Shown one piece after another: positions 15,605 to 24,085 of a stretch of DNA of 38,754 bases. The notes beneath the pieces are model-generated. The model saw nothing but the letters and a program-made list of their open reading frames with translations. It searched no databases and had not been told where the DNA came from. Location: assembly GCA_944341075.1 (NCBI GenBank), contig CALVLV010000019.1, positions 1 to 38,754 on the forward strand, given 5' to 3'. Position 1 is the stretch's first letter. The number at the start of each line of letters is the position of its first letter. The translations under genes and the position numbers were made by a program. This DNA is from an uncultured Clostridia bacterium. GTDB lineage: Bacteria > Bacillota > Clostridia > Christensenellales > Borkfalkiaceae.

Positions 15605-16204
15605 TTATGACCTTATGAAGGCGTTGTTTTCGCGCTCGTGCGAGAGGGTGGTATCTTCCTCGTGCCCGCAGTATACCTTGTAGTCGCCCGGAAGGGCGTA
15701 CAGTTTTTTAACGCTGGTGACCAGCTGCGAACCGCTGCCAGTGGGCAGGTCGGTGCGGCCGACGCTTTCGCAAAAGAGGGTGTCGCCCGTGAACAGACAG
15801 TCCTCCGCAAGGTAACATACCCCGCCCGAAGTGTGCCCGGGCGTAGATATCACGTTGAAATCTATGCCGGCGACAGTCACCGTCTGCCCGCCGCCTATGG
15901 TGTTTACGGGGAAGCTTTCCACGGGGTAGCCGAGCGAGGTATAGGGCGGAGTAAACATGTTGGCCGCCTCTTCCGCGCTTGCGTATACGGGCACGCCCTC
16001 GCGCGAGAAGCGCGCACAGCCGCCGATATGGTCGTAATGCCCGTGCGTTAAAAGCACGCCCGCGGGCTTTAAACCGAGCTTGGCGCACATATCCCACACC
16101 CCAGGCTGGGCGCAGTCTACCACCACCGCCGTCTTTCCGTCCTTAGTGACGATATAGGAATTGGAAGCAAACCCCTGCGGGTAAATTTTGAATACTTTGA
16201 GCAT
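15605..16204 (-). CDS. MBL-fold metallohydrolase (glyoxalase II-like)
   Basis: 199 residues. Metal ligands of a dinuclear metallo-beta-lactamase fold are visible: HGHYDH (H54, H56, D58, H59), H124 in TPGHTSGG, D141 in FTGDTLF and H181 in YCGHEE. The fold matches hydroxyacylglutathione hydrolase-like thioesterases, but substrate cannot be inferred. The relA-MBL-hemZ order is common in Clostridia. It has an AGGTAAAT site and follows a repeat-filled gap after relA. Confidence 0.9.
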   Translation of the reverse strand: MLKVFKIYPQGFASNSYIVTKDGKTAVVVDCAQPGVWDMCAKLGLKPAGVLLTHGHYDHIGGCARFSREGVPVYASAEEAANMFTPPYTSLGYPVESFPVNTIGGGQTVTVAGIDFNVISTPGHTSGGVCYLAEDCLFTGDTLFCESVGRTDLPTGSGSQLVTSVKKLYALPGDYKVYCGHEEDTTLSHERENNAFIRS

Positions 16205-16250
16205 ATATTTACCTGCTTTATATTACTTTGAATAAATAAAAATCCTTCCG

Positions 16251-16421
16251 TCACGCTATCGCGTGCCGCCTCTCTTTGGCAAGGGAGGCACGATTAAGAA
16301 AAGATTCTTCTGCGCGTAACCAAACCCCTTCGTCACGCTCCGCGTGCCACCTCCCCTTAGACAGGGGAGGCACGATTAAGGAATAGATTTCTCCACTCGC
16401 TACCGCTCGGTCGAAATGACA
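16251..16421. repeat. Tandem GC-hairpin repeats plus R2 fragment
   Basis: Two related units (CTCTCTTTGGCAAGGGAGGCACGATTAAG and a variant with CTCCCCTTAGACAGGGGAGG, each shown here by position at 16270-16300 and 16350-16380) form short hairpins. An R2 fragment, AGATTTCTCC to GGTCGAAATGACA, follows at 16384-16421. Confidence 0.55.
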
Positions 16422-16469
16422 ATTATTTTTTAATAATAAATGTTTCAAGCAAGGTTTCATTATATTTTA

Positions 16470-16652
16470 ACGCGGGGCAAAAACGTTGGAGATGCGAGCA
16501 AAAATCCCCCCTTCGCTCGCAATGCTCGCTCTTCCCCCCCTTTGGCAAGGGAGGCAAGAAGGAGCGTGCGGAATGTTGCGAAGGAGCTTACTTAGAGGTA
16601 AGTGACTGAGCAAACCCGTAAACGCGACAAAGTATTGCGACGCATATACAAA
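16470..16652 (+). repeat. R3 dispersed repeat next to the relA stop codon
   Basis: Order of modules: CGCGGGGCA, GTTGGAGATGCGAGCA, the CCCCCCTTTGGCAAGGGAGG hairpin, GGAGCGTGCGGAATGTTGCG, the hairpin CTTACTTAGAGGTAAG, and a tail ending TATTGCGACGCATATAC five bases before the relA stop. It matches 28540-28685 almost base for base in the second half. Confidence 0.75.
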
Positions 16653-16656
16653 GTTT

Positions 16657-18786
16657 TTAGTTTGATGTGCGGTAGACGTCGATTATCCTCTTATCCTTCT
16701 TTATATGGTTGATGAGAAGGTCGAGGTCGGAGCGCTTGTTCAGGCGCACGTTGATATCTACTACCGTCTGCTTGTTTTTATCGAGCCTGCCCACTATCTG
16801 CTGGAGCGAAAGGTGCATGGCGGCTATTTCTGAAGTGACGAAGGCGACTATGCCGTCGCAGTTATCTGCCACGACGCGCAGGCCGACCATGAATTCAGAG
16901 CCGGTGTCTTCAGACCACTGGGCTGGCTGTATGCGGTCGGGGTCGTAGTCCTTTAAATTGGGGCAGTCTTTACGGTGCACTATAACGCCCCTGCCGCGCG
17001 AAACAAAGCCGACGATGTCGTCGCCGGGAACGGGGCTGCAGCAGCGCGCAAAGCGCACCATAAGGCCGCTCATTCCGCGCACTATAACGCTGGAGGCGTG
17101 TACATGGCCGCTTTTATCGGGCAATACCGGCGCCTTGGGAACTACCTTTTTATAGTAGTCGATGAGTTTGTAGATTATCTGGTTTACGCTGACCGCGCCG
17201 TAGCCCACGGAGGCGAACATTTCGTCCACCGAGGAATACACGAGCTTTTGCGAGAGCTTTTCAAACGATTCATCGGTGAGTATCTCGCTGAGCGTGTAAC
17301 CCTTGCGCTTGGCCTCGGCCTCCAACATGGCCTTGCCTGTGCGGGCATTTTCCTCCTTCATTTCGCGCTTGAAGAACTGCCTTATTTTTGCGCGCGCCGA
17401 GCCGGATTTTACAAACTTGAGCCAGTCCCACGAGGGGCCTTTGCTGCTTGCCGAGGTGAGTATTTCCACCACGTCGCCTGTGTGCAGCACGGAGTTGAGC
17501 GGGACTATTTTGGAATTTACCTTTGCGCCCACGCACTTGTTGCCCACCTCTGAATGGATGGCGTAGGCAAAGTCTATGGGCGTGGCCTCAAGCGGGAGGG
17601 AAATTACTTTGCCGTGAGGGGTGAACACGAGCAGTTCGTTGGTATAAAGGTCGGTCTTTAAGCTTTCAACAAACTCCTTGGCGCTGCCCGTGCTGCCCTC
17701 CCAGTCCATTACGTCGCGTATCCACGCGAGGCGCGCGTCGAAGTTGTTATCCTGCCCGTTCTTCTGCTCTTTATAGCGCCAGTGCGCCGCGATACCGTAT
17801 TCGGCCATGCGGTGCATTTCGAAAGTTCTTATCTGTATTTCAAATATCTGGCCGAAATCTGTTACCACCGTTGTGTGCAGCGACTGGTACATGTTGCGCT
17901 TGGGCATGGCGATGTAGTCCTTGATGCGGCCGGGAACGGGCTTCCACTTTTTGTGTATTTTGCCGAGCACCTCGTAGCACTCTTCGGTGGTGTTAACAAT
18001 GACGCGCACCGCCGAGAGGTCGTATATCTGGTCGAGCGTTTTGCCCGTGTTTTTCATTTTTTTGTATATGGAATAGAAGTGCTTGGGCCTGCCGAACACG
18101 TCGCCCTTTATGCCGCTCTCTTCCAGAAGTTCTTTCAGCTCTGCCACGCACGCATCAATGAACGAGCGGCGCTCTTCCAACTTCTGGTGAATGTTGGTGA
18201 CAAGGTATTCGTATGCCTTGGGGTCGAGGTACTTAAGGCACAGGTCTTCAAGCTCGCACTTCATCTGCGAAATGCCCAGCCTGCCCGCTAGCGGAGTATA
18301 AATTTCAAGCGTCTCCTTTGCTATGCGCTGCTGGCGCTCGTCGGAGAGAAAGTTGAGCGAACGCATGTTATGCAGCCTGTCGGCAAGCTTTATGATTATT
18401 ACGCGCACGTCGTTGGCCATTGCCACAAATATCTTGCGGAAATTTTCGATATCCTCCTCTTCGTGCGTCTGGTAGTGGATCTTGTCGAGCTTGGTGACCC
18501 CGTCCACAAGGGTATAGATCTCCTCGCCGAAGCGGCTGATTATGTCCTCCTTGGTGGCGGGCGTATCCTCTATTACGTCGTGAAGAAACGCCGCGGCAAC
18601 GGTGGGCGCGTCGAGCCCCAAATCTATCAATATTTCAGCCACGGCGCAGGGATGGGTGAAGTACGGTTCACCCGAGGCACGCTTCTGGTTGGCGTGCATC
18701 TGCTCTGCATAGCTGTACGCCGAAAGGAGCAGTTTGCGCTCCTCTTCGGGGTAGTTTTCATAAATCTTGTCTAAAACGTTTTTCAT
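16657..18786 (-). CDS. relA: Bifunctional (p)ppGpp synthetase/hydrolase RelA/SpoT
   Basis: 709 residues. The HD hydrolase domain has FLHDVIED (H69, D70) and RLHNMRSL. The synthetase domain has YQSLHTTV. TGS (about 385-445) and ACT (about 635-705) regulatory domains follow. Long Rel proteins make and degrade (p)ppGpp in response to stalled ribosomes. Conserved HD residues suggest hydrolase activity is intact. It follows recJ by 58 bp and has a weak ribosome-binding site (AAAGAAAT). Confidence 0.97.
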   Translation of the reverse strand: MKNVLDKIYENYPEEERKLLLSAYSYAEQMHANQKRASGEPYFTHPCAVAEILIDLGLDAPTVAAAFLHDVIEDTPATKEDIISRFGEEIYTLVDGVTKLDKIHYQTHEEEDIENFRKIFVAMANDVRVIIIKLADRLHNMRSLNFLSDERQQRIAKETLEIYTPLAGRLGISQMKCELEDLCLKYLDPKAYEYLVTNIHQKLEERRSFIDACVAELKELLEESGIKGDVFGRPKHFYSIYKKMKNTGKTLDQIYDLSAVRVIVNTTEECYEVLGKIHKKWKPVPGRIKDYIAMPKRNMYQSLHTTVVTDFGQIFEIQIRTFEMHRMAEYGIAAHWRYKEQKNGQDNNFDARLAWIRDVMDWEGSTGSAKEFVESLKTDLYTNELLVFTPHGKVISLPLEATPIDFAYAIHSEVGNKCVGAKVNSKIVPLNSVLHTGDVVEILTSASSKGPSWDWLKFVKSGSARAKIRQFFKREMKEENARTGKAMLEAEAKRKGYTLSEILTDESFEKLSQKLVYSSVDEMFASVGYGAVSVNQIIYKLIDYYKKVVPKAPVLPDKSGHVHASSVIVRGMSGLMVRFARCCSPVPGDDIVGFVSRGRGVIVHRKDCPNLKDYDPDRIQPAQWSEDTGSEFMVGLRVVADNCDGIVAFVTSEIAAMHLSLQQIVGRLDKNKQTVVDINVRLNKRSDLDLLINHIKKDKRIIDVYRTSN

Positions 18787-18844
18787 ATTTCTTTATTATT
18801 TTATACGACGCCGGGCATTATTTTAAACATGCCCGCAGGCGCGA

Positions 18845-21166
18845 TTATTGTTTTGCGTGCGCCCTGAGCCCCTCTACCGCGCGGTACAGCGCCGAATTTT
18901 TAAGGTCGGTCTTTATTCCCCTGTACACGACAAGGCGGGAATCGAACGAAACCAGCCCCAGCTCTTCGAACACCTTGAGCGCGAACAGAAGCTGGCACTT
19001 TTTATAGGGCGAATGTGCCGAGAAAGCCACCTCTTCGGCCGAGGCCCCCTCTGCCGAGCCTGCGTTTGCCGATATGAAGGAGAATATTTTAAGCAGCCCT
19101 TCGCGCGAGCTGTCCAGCCCTTCGAGCGGGGCGGTGCCCGATATATCGCCGCAGACATACACCTGCTTGCCGGCTATGGTGGGGTTGGTAATTTTAAGCG
19201 GCCTGTCCAGCCACACTATGCGCCTGTAGCCCGAAAAATCACAGTCGGGGCGGGGCGCCACAAGCACCGTATCTGCAAGGTTGCGCGCCGAAAGGTTGAA
19301 TATATCGGCAAAATAGCGCCCTGCATTTTTGTATTTTGAAAGCGTTGAATAGTCTTCGGCTATGTACAGAGTGCCGTAGCCGCCGTCGTCCTCGGCCATC
19401 ATGCCGTCTATCTCGGCGGAGGCGAGCACCTTTGGCGAAGGGACTGTTACCTCACCGCAGGCGCGCAGCACCGCGTTGGCGGCAATGTATTCGGCGGCAT
19501 ATGCGCCGCAGTCTGCCCTGTATATCACGTCGCGCACAAAGCCGCGGATATATTCCCTGCCGCGGAAGCGGGACACGTTGTATTCAAATACCAGCTTTTT
19601 GGGCGCGGGACAGCGCAGAAGTTCGGTATGCTTTGCCCCGCCGAAATACATAAGCTCAAGCCCGCCCGACTTGATGACAAGGTGCGGCGAAAGCTGTTTG
19701 AGCGGCCTGGGGGTGCAGTCGGCAACGTCGGCAACGAACAGCGGCCGCTTGTTGCCCACCCCGTAGGGTTCAAACGTTTCAAGCTCACGGGCAAGGCGCG
19801 ATACATTTTCGCCCTGCAGGTTGCCGCTGACATAGATGGTGGGAATGAAGTCTTCGGCGGTGTAAGTGCGCTCCATATAGTCGTTGAGCGCACCTTCAAG
19901 CAGGGCAAAATTTTCTTCCGTTACGTTTACGCCCGCCGCCTGCGAGTGGCCGCCGAATTCGCTTATAAAATCCGAGCACGCCTTTAACGCCTCGAAGATA
20001 TTTACGCCGTCTATGCTGCGCGCCGAGCCCTTGAGCATGCCGTTGTTGTTTACGAACAGTATTACCGGCCTGCCGTATTCCTCGGCAAGGCGGGCGGCGA
20101 CTATGCCCACGAAGCCCGAATTCCAGCTTTCGTCCCACAGCATTATTATTCTGCCGTAGGCGCCGCGCTGAGAAAGTTTGGCCTTTGCCTGAAGGTACAG
20201 CTCGTCGCAGCGCTGCTGGCGCTCCTGGTTGTATGAAGTCAGCCGCGCCGAAAGGTCGAACACCGCCTTTTCGTCCGTTTCGGAAAACAGTGCAAGGGCA
20301 GAGGCGGCGTCGCCCATTCTGCCTGCGGCGTTTATTTTGGGCGCTATGGTGAACGCAAGGGTGTGCGCGTCGGCGCTCTCCTGCGATTTTGTGAGAAAGT
20401 TGGAAAAGCACCTGCGCGGCGCTGTGTTTATAAGTTTAAGCCCCTCGGCAACTATGTCGCGGTTTTCACCCATCAGGGGGACGCTGTCTGCCACGGTGGC
20501 AAGGGCGGCGAAGTCGAGGTACTTATACGCCTTGTCGCCCAGCAGCGCGCACGCCACTTTGAACGCCACGCCCGCGCCGCAGAGATTATCGTACGGGTAC
20601 CCGTCGGCAAACTTGGGGTTTATGCAGATGCAGTCGGGGATATTTTCGGGCAGTTCGTGGTGGTCGGTGACTATCACCTCGCACCCGCTCTCCTTGAGGT
20701 ACTCCACCTCTTCTGCGTTGCTTATGCCGCAGTCGACCGTGATGACCAGCTGGGGGAAGTAATCTTCGAATATCTCTTCCAGCGCAGATACCGTAACGCC
20801 GTAGCCGTTGCGGCGTTCGGGCACGAATACGCGCGCGTCTATGCCGTAGTCCCTGAGCGCGCCGCCCATTATGGTTGCGGCGCACACGCCGTCGGCGTCG
20901 TAGTCGCCGTACACCAGCACGTCCCACTCCTCGTCGCGGGCGCGCTTTATAAGCGCGGCGGCCTCGGTCATGCCTCTCATTTTGAAGGGTGAAATGAAGT
21001 GCTCCCTGCCGGGATGGGAAAATGCCTGAACCTTTTGGGGGGTGTCTATACCCCTGCCGTAGAGTATCGCCGCCGAAGTGCGGGTGAGCGAGCAACTTTC
21101 GGCGAGCCGTTCTATCTCCGCCGTCTGTTCGGCAGAAAACTCAAACTCTGGTAAAATTCTCTTCAT
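18845..21166 (-). CDS. recJ: Single-stranded-DNA-specific exonuclease RecJ
   Basis: 773 residues, similar to the long Bacillus form and longer than the roughly 577-residue E. coli form. The DHH phosphoesterase motifs are present: YGDYDADGVC (D88, D90, D92), ITVDCGIS and VTDHHELPE. The DHHA1 and OB-like domains follow, with an extra C-terminal domain of about 200 residues. RecJ digests single-stranded DNA 5' to 3' in recombination and mismatch repair. It has its own promoter after the secF terminator and probably also transcribes relA. Confidence 0.96.
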   Translation of the reverse strand: MKRILPEFEFSAEQTAEIERLAESCSLTRTSAAILYGRGIDTPQKVQAFSHPGREHFISPFKMRGMTEAAALIKRARDEEWDVLVYGDYDADGVCAATIMGGALRDYGIDARVFVPERRNGYGVTVSALEEIFEDYFPQLVITVDCGISNAEEVEYLKESGCEVIVTDHHELPENIPDCICINPKFADGYPYDNLCGAGVAFKVACALLGDKAYKYLDFAALATVADSVPLMGENRDIVAEGLKLINTAPRRCFSNFLTKSQESADAHTLAFTIAPKINAAGRMGDAASALALFSETDEKAVFDLSARLTSYNQERQQRCDELYLQAKAKLSQRGAYGRIIMLWDESWNSGFVGIVAARLAEEYGRPVILFVNNNGMLKGSARSIDGVNIFEALKACSDFISEFGGHSQAAGVNVTEENFALLEGALNDYMERTYTAEDFIPTIYVSGNLQGENVSRLARELETFEPYGVGNKRPLFVADVADCTPRPLKQLSPHLVIKSGGLELMYFGGAKHTELLRCPAPKKLVFEYNVSRFRGREYIRGFVRDVIYRADCGAYAAEYIAANAVLRACGEVTVPSPKVLASAEIDGMMAEDDGGYGTLYIAEDYSTLSKYKNAGRYFADIFNLSARNLADTVLVAPRPDCDFSGYRRIVWLDRPLKITNPTIAGKQVYVCGDISGTAPLEGLDSSREGLLKIFSFISANAGSAEGASAEEVAFSAHSPYKKCQLLFALKVFEELGLVSFDSRLVVYRGIKTDLKNSALYRAVEGLRAHAKQ

Positions 21167-21229
21167 TGATGTATTAAAATGCCGCCTGACCGCTTGCGGC
21201 GCGGCAAAAAAGAAATGTATTCACCATAT

Positions 21230-21258
21230 ATTATACAGCATATGAAAGAAAAACACAA
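21230..21258 (-). promoter_or_regulatory. Promoter of recJ (and probably relA)
   Basis: TTGTGT (21258-21253) and TATAAT (21235-21230) with 17-bp spacing on the minus strand, about 64 bp before the recJ ATG and immediately after the secF terminator. Confidence 0.7.
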
Positions 21259-21289
21259 ATAAATAAAGGCGGGGACAAGCCCCGCCTTT
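21256..21289 (-). terminator. Intrinsic terminator of secD-secF
   Basis: A 10-bp GC-rich stem AAAGGCGGGG/CCCCGCCTTT (21265-21274 with 21280-21289), followed on the minus strand by ATTTATTTG. Confidence 0.8.
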
Positions 21290-21304
21290 TACAGGAAAGT
21301 TGTA

Positions 21305-22309
21305 TTATTCAGCATTTTTTACCGCTTTTTTTGCTCCGACATATTTTACGGACTTTGAAGCGGCGTATTTATCGCTGCGCTGTTTAAGGCGCGAATATAC
21401 CGAAGGCGTGAAGAACGCAACGCCGTACCAGCAGGAAACCACTGCTATGAGCGCGCACAGGCAGGGCATGAACAGGCCGAAGGCCGTTCCGCCCGCTATC
21501 GCCGTAACGGCGAGCGCGAGAAGTATTGCCACGAACAGGCCGCCGCAAATGACGCTTACAGCGGGGAATGCCGCCTGAGCGGAAAGATCGGACTGTTCAA
21601 ACGAGGGCATCGCCTTGTATTCGTCGGTGCGGAAGTTCTTGCGCATCCTGTCGAACATTACCGCGCAGCAGATCATGGTTATGACTACGGTTATTGCCGA
21701 GAGGGCGATCACCGAAGAAGATACCATGGTGCGCGTGATGGCAAGCAGCGCGTAGAATATTGCAAGGTTGTGCACGTCGGCGATGAACGCCGCAACGGCC
21801 ATGGTGAACTTGTACCTTATAAGGAAGTAGAGGAACTGGAACACCACTGCCGCAGCCACGGCTATGCCGGCATACATTATATCCCTGTTGCTGTTGAAGT
21901 GTGCGGTGAGGTTGTTGTAGGCGGTGGCAAAGCCGGTGTTGTCGCTTGCCATGCCCACCTCTTCGTTTATGGCGGCCGCAGCCCTTGTTAACGCTTCGGG
22001 ATCGTTTGAAGCGGTGAACCTGAACTCTACGCGGCTCTCGGTAGAGGCGCCGGAAGTTACGTAAGTGAAGTAACTTACGCCGTTTTCTTCAAACGCGGCG
22101 TCGCTTGCCTCCATTACCTCTTCGGCGGTTATCTCATGTACGGAGTACTGAACTTCCACCGTGCGGTAAGAGGCGTAGTCGCCGCCCCAGTTGAAGAAGG
22201 AACCGGACGTGAAGTGGAACACCAGGCCCATTATAAGGCCGACTGCCACCACTGCGACGGAAATTATTATAAAGAGGTGCATCTTAGAGGAGAATCTTAA
22301 CTTATTCAT
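21305..22309 (-). CDS. secF: Protein-export membrane protein SecF
   Basis: 334 residues with six hydrophobic segments: one near residues 15-33, a large extracellular loop, then five at about 145-300. The cytoplasmic DRMRKNF segment matches the SecF/RND signature. SecDF uses the proton or ion gradient to help pull proteins out through SecYEG. The ATG at 22309 overlaps the secD stop (22302-22304) and has GGGAGG about 12 nt upstream. The longer start at 22363 would overlap secD by 60 bp without similarity. A charged Lys-rich C-terminus is seen. Confidence 0.93.
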   Translation of the reverse strand: MNKLRFSSKMHLFIIISVAVVAVGLIMGLVFHFTSGSFFNWGGDYASYRTVEVQYSVHEITAEEVMEASDAAFEENGVSYFTYVTSGASTESRVEFRFTASNDPEALTRAAAAINEEVGMASDNTGFATAYNNLTAHFNSNRDIMYAGIAVAAAVVFQFLYFLIRYKFTMAVAAFIADVHNLAIFYALLAITRTMVSSSVIALSAITVVITMICCAVMFDRMRKNFRTDEYKAMPSFEQSDLSAQAAFPAVSVICGGLFVAILLALAVTAIAGGTAFGLFMPCLCALIAVVSCWYGVAFFTPSVYSRLKQRSDKYAASKSVKYVGAKKAVKNAE

Positions 22310-23879
22310 CTTCGTCAAAAGCCTCCCTGCTGAATCCGCAGAATTTATATTTGTCGCGTGCAAGCGACATAGTTACATACCAGCTGAACCTTGTGAACCA
22401 GTGAAGCAGATAAGAAGCCAGCGTGCCGATGAGCATTATCATGCCGCATGCGGCAAGTTCGCCGCCGCATATCAGTGTGAGAAGAACGGACACGACAAGC
22501 AGCACGATGTGCATATCGAGGATGCCCGTAAACGTCTTCTTGTAACCGGTTTTAACTGCCGCCTGAATAGTTCTGCCCGCGTCGCTCTCCCTTCTGATCT
22601 GTTCGAACGACCAGAAGTTGCAGCCCGCAAACAGCATGTAGCACATTGCCGCCATGAACACGCCCATGGTGGTGAGCGTTACGCCCACGAGGTAGACGAT
22701 TGCTATCATGGCGCCTGCAAACAGCAGCGACATGAGCGCGAACGTTGCGCCGAGGCCGCGGTAACGCACGACAGCCGCAACAATTATAACAGCAAGCACC
22801 GCAAGCGCGGCTATTGCAAGGAACATTGCCGTGTTTTCGCCGCCGGGGGTGGTCTGGTATACTATATCATTATATTCGTAGACATATTCGAGCGAATTAC
22901 CCGTTGCCGCCGAATTGAGAAGGGCCGCGTAGTCGCGAGCAAGATCTTCGGTGCTGCACTGTATATAGAAAGTTCTGCCCGTTATCTGCGACTCGCACGT
23001 GAGGTCTATTACGCTGGTTTCGCCCACGTAGAACCTTATGGTCTGGTCGCTGGTGGTAGAGGTATCGGCAATGTATGCAGACACGCGCGAAATTTCTTCG
23101 GCGCCCTGTTCGGTAAGGTTGATCCTTACGGCATATGTGCCGCCCATTGCGTAGTAGGTTACGCTCTGGAATATATCTTCTACCCTGAGCGTTGCGCCGA
23201 GTATGTTGCGCGTTTCGGTGGTGCCTGCAGCGTTCTGCGCGGCGGATACCCTGTCCCTTACGCCGTATTCGTTGTTTCTGAGCGTGAGCTCGCCGCCGAG
23301 CGAAAGATGGCTTATGGTGGTGCCTGCAGTGGTTATATACTCAGAGCGGGCGCCCGTATCGTTGCCGGAATATGCCGCATACGAGAAGTTGGTGGGAACG
23401 GCAACACGGAGAGCATATCCGCCGAGAACGCCCACGCTGTACGAGGTGAGGTTCCTGCCGCTCAGTCTTGCGGCAACTATGTCGGCATCGGCTGCGATCT
23501 TTTGGGAAAGCTCTTCGAATGCCAGGGCGCGCTCATCCGCGGTATCGGCGGTGCCGTCTGAGGCAAAGCTGTTGAGCAGAGTGTTTTCAACATAGAACGA
23601 GCCGCCGGGAGCCTGAGTGTATGACTGCTTCATATCATCGGCCTCTTCGCCCTCTTCAGCCACGGTGAAGTCGTATTCTTCGGCGCTTATAACGCCTTCG
23701 GGAAGAAGCACGGAATAGGCGTCGCCCGAGAGTTCGGCGCCGAGATTTATGCTTGCAAGTATTGAATTATACCTGTTCACCCCGCCGGGAAGCGCGCACG
23801 AGATAACACCGAACAGAAATAGTGCCAGTGTAGCAAGCGCGATTATGGCGGTGATTATGGCAGATTTGATCTTGCCCAT
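22302..23879 (-). CDS. secD: Protein-export membrane protein SecD
   Basis: 525 residues. An N-terminal membrane segment (about 6-27) is followed by a large extracytoplasmic P1 domain, then five transmembrane segments in the C-terminal half (about 350-515). The FEQIRRESDAGRTIQAAV to FTGILDMH region is the SecD/RND signature (positions about 430-465). It partners with SecF, whose start overlaps its stop, and with YajC encoded nearby. AAGGAGAACGCAG precedes the ATG. A strong promoter lies at 23973-24001. Confidence 0.95.
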   Translation of the reverse strand: MGKIKSAIITAIIALATLALFLFGVISCALPGGVNRYNSILASINLGAELSGDAYSVLLPEGVISAEEYDFTVAEEGEEADDMKQSYTQAPGGSFYVENTLLNSFASDGTADTADERALAFEELSQKIAADADIVAARLSGRNLTSYSVGVLGGYALRVAVPTNFSYAAYSGNDTGARSEYITTAGTTISHLSLGGELTLRNNEYGVRDRVSAAQNAAGTTETRNILGATLRVEDIFQSVTYYAMGGTYAVRINLTEQGAEEISRVSAYIADTSTTSDQTIRFYVGETSVIDLTCESQITGRTFYIQCSTEDLARDYAALLNSAATGNSLEYVYEYNDIVYQTTPGGENTAMFLAIAALAVLAVIIVAAVVRYRGLGATFALMSLLFAGAMIAIVYLVGVTLTTMGVFMAAMCYMLFAGCNFWSFEQIRRESDAGRTIQAAVKTGYKKTFTGILDMHIVLLVVSVLLTLICGGELAACGMIMLIGTLASYLLHWFTRFSWYVTMSLARDKYKFCGFSREAFDEDE

Positions 23880-23934
23880 CTGCGTTCTCCTTATCGTTTA
23901 AAAAGGCCGTTTTGCACTGCCTTTTGCATAAACG

Positions 23935-23968
23935 AAAATCAACTTATAAGGTTTAGTAAAATCAACTT
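23935..23968 (-). promoter_or_regulatory. Paired 11-bp direct repeat in the secD leader
   Basis: AAGTTGATTTT occurs twice on the minus strand (23968-23958 and 23945-23935), 23 bp apart start to start, just downstream of the -10 box. It could be an operator, but no regulator is identifiable. Confidence 0.35.
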
Positions 23969-23972
23969 CTTC

Positions 23973-24001
23973 ATTATATTAAAAAATCAGCCCGCCGTCA
24001 A
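23973..24001 (-). promoter_or_regulatory. Strong promoter of secD-secF
   Basis: TTGACG (24001-23996) and TATAAT (23978-23973) with 17-bp spacing on the minus strand. The remaining gap back to scfB holds no gene. Confidence 0.85.
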
Positions 24002-24085
24002 TCAATTACCCAATCGTTACGGCAAAAAATAAGCTAATTTTATGCAAATTTCACTTTGGCGGCGGCTTTATGCCGTCCGCGCGCC

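Noticed and set aside
22191-23561. Long plus-strand open frame of 456 codons
   Set aside because: It lies antisense to secD and the start of secF, whose proteins are clearly recognisable. It has no family resemblance and reflects the GC-biased third-position pattern.
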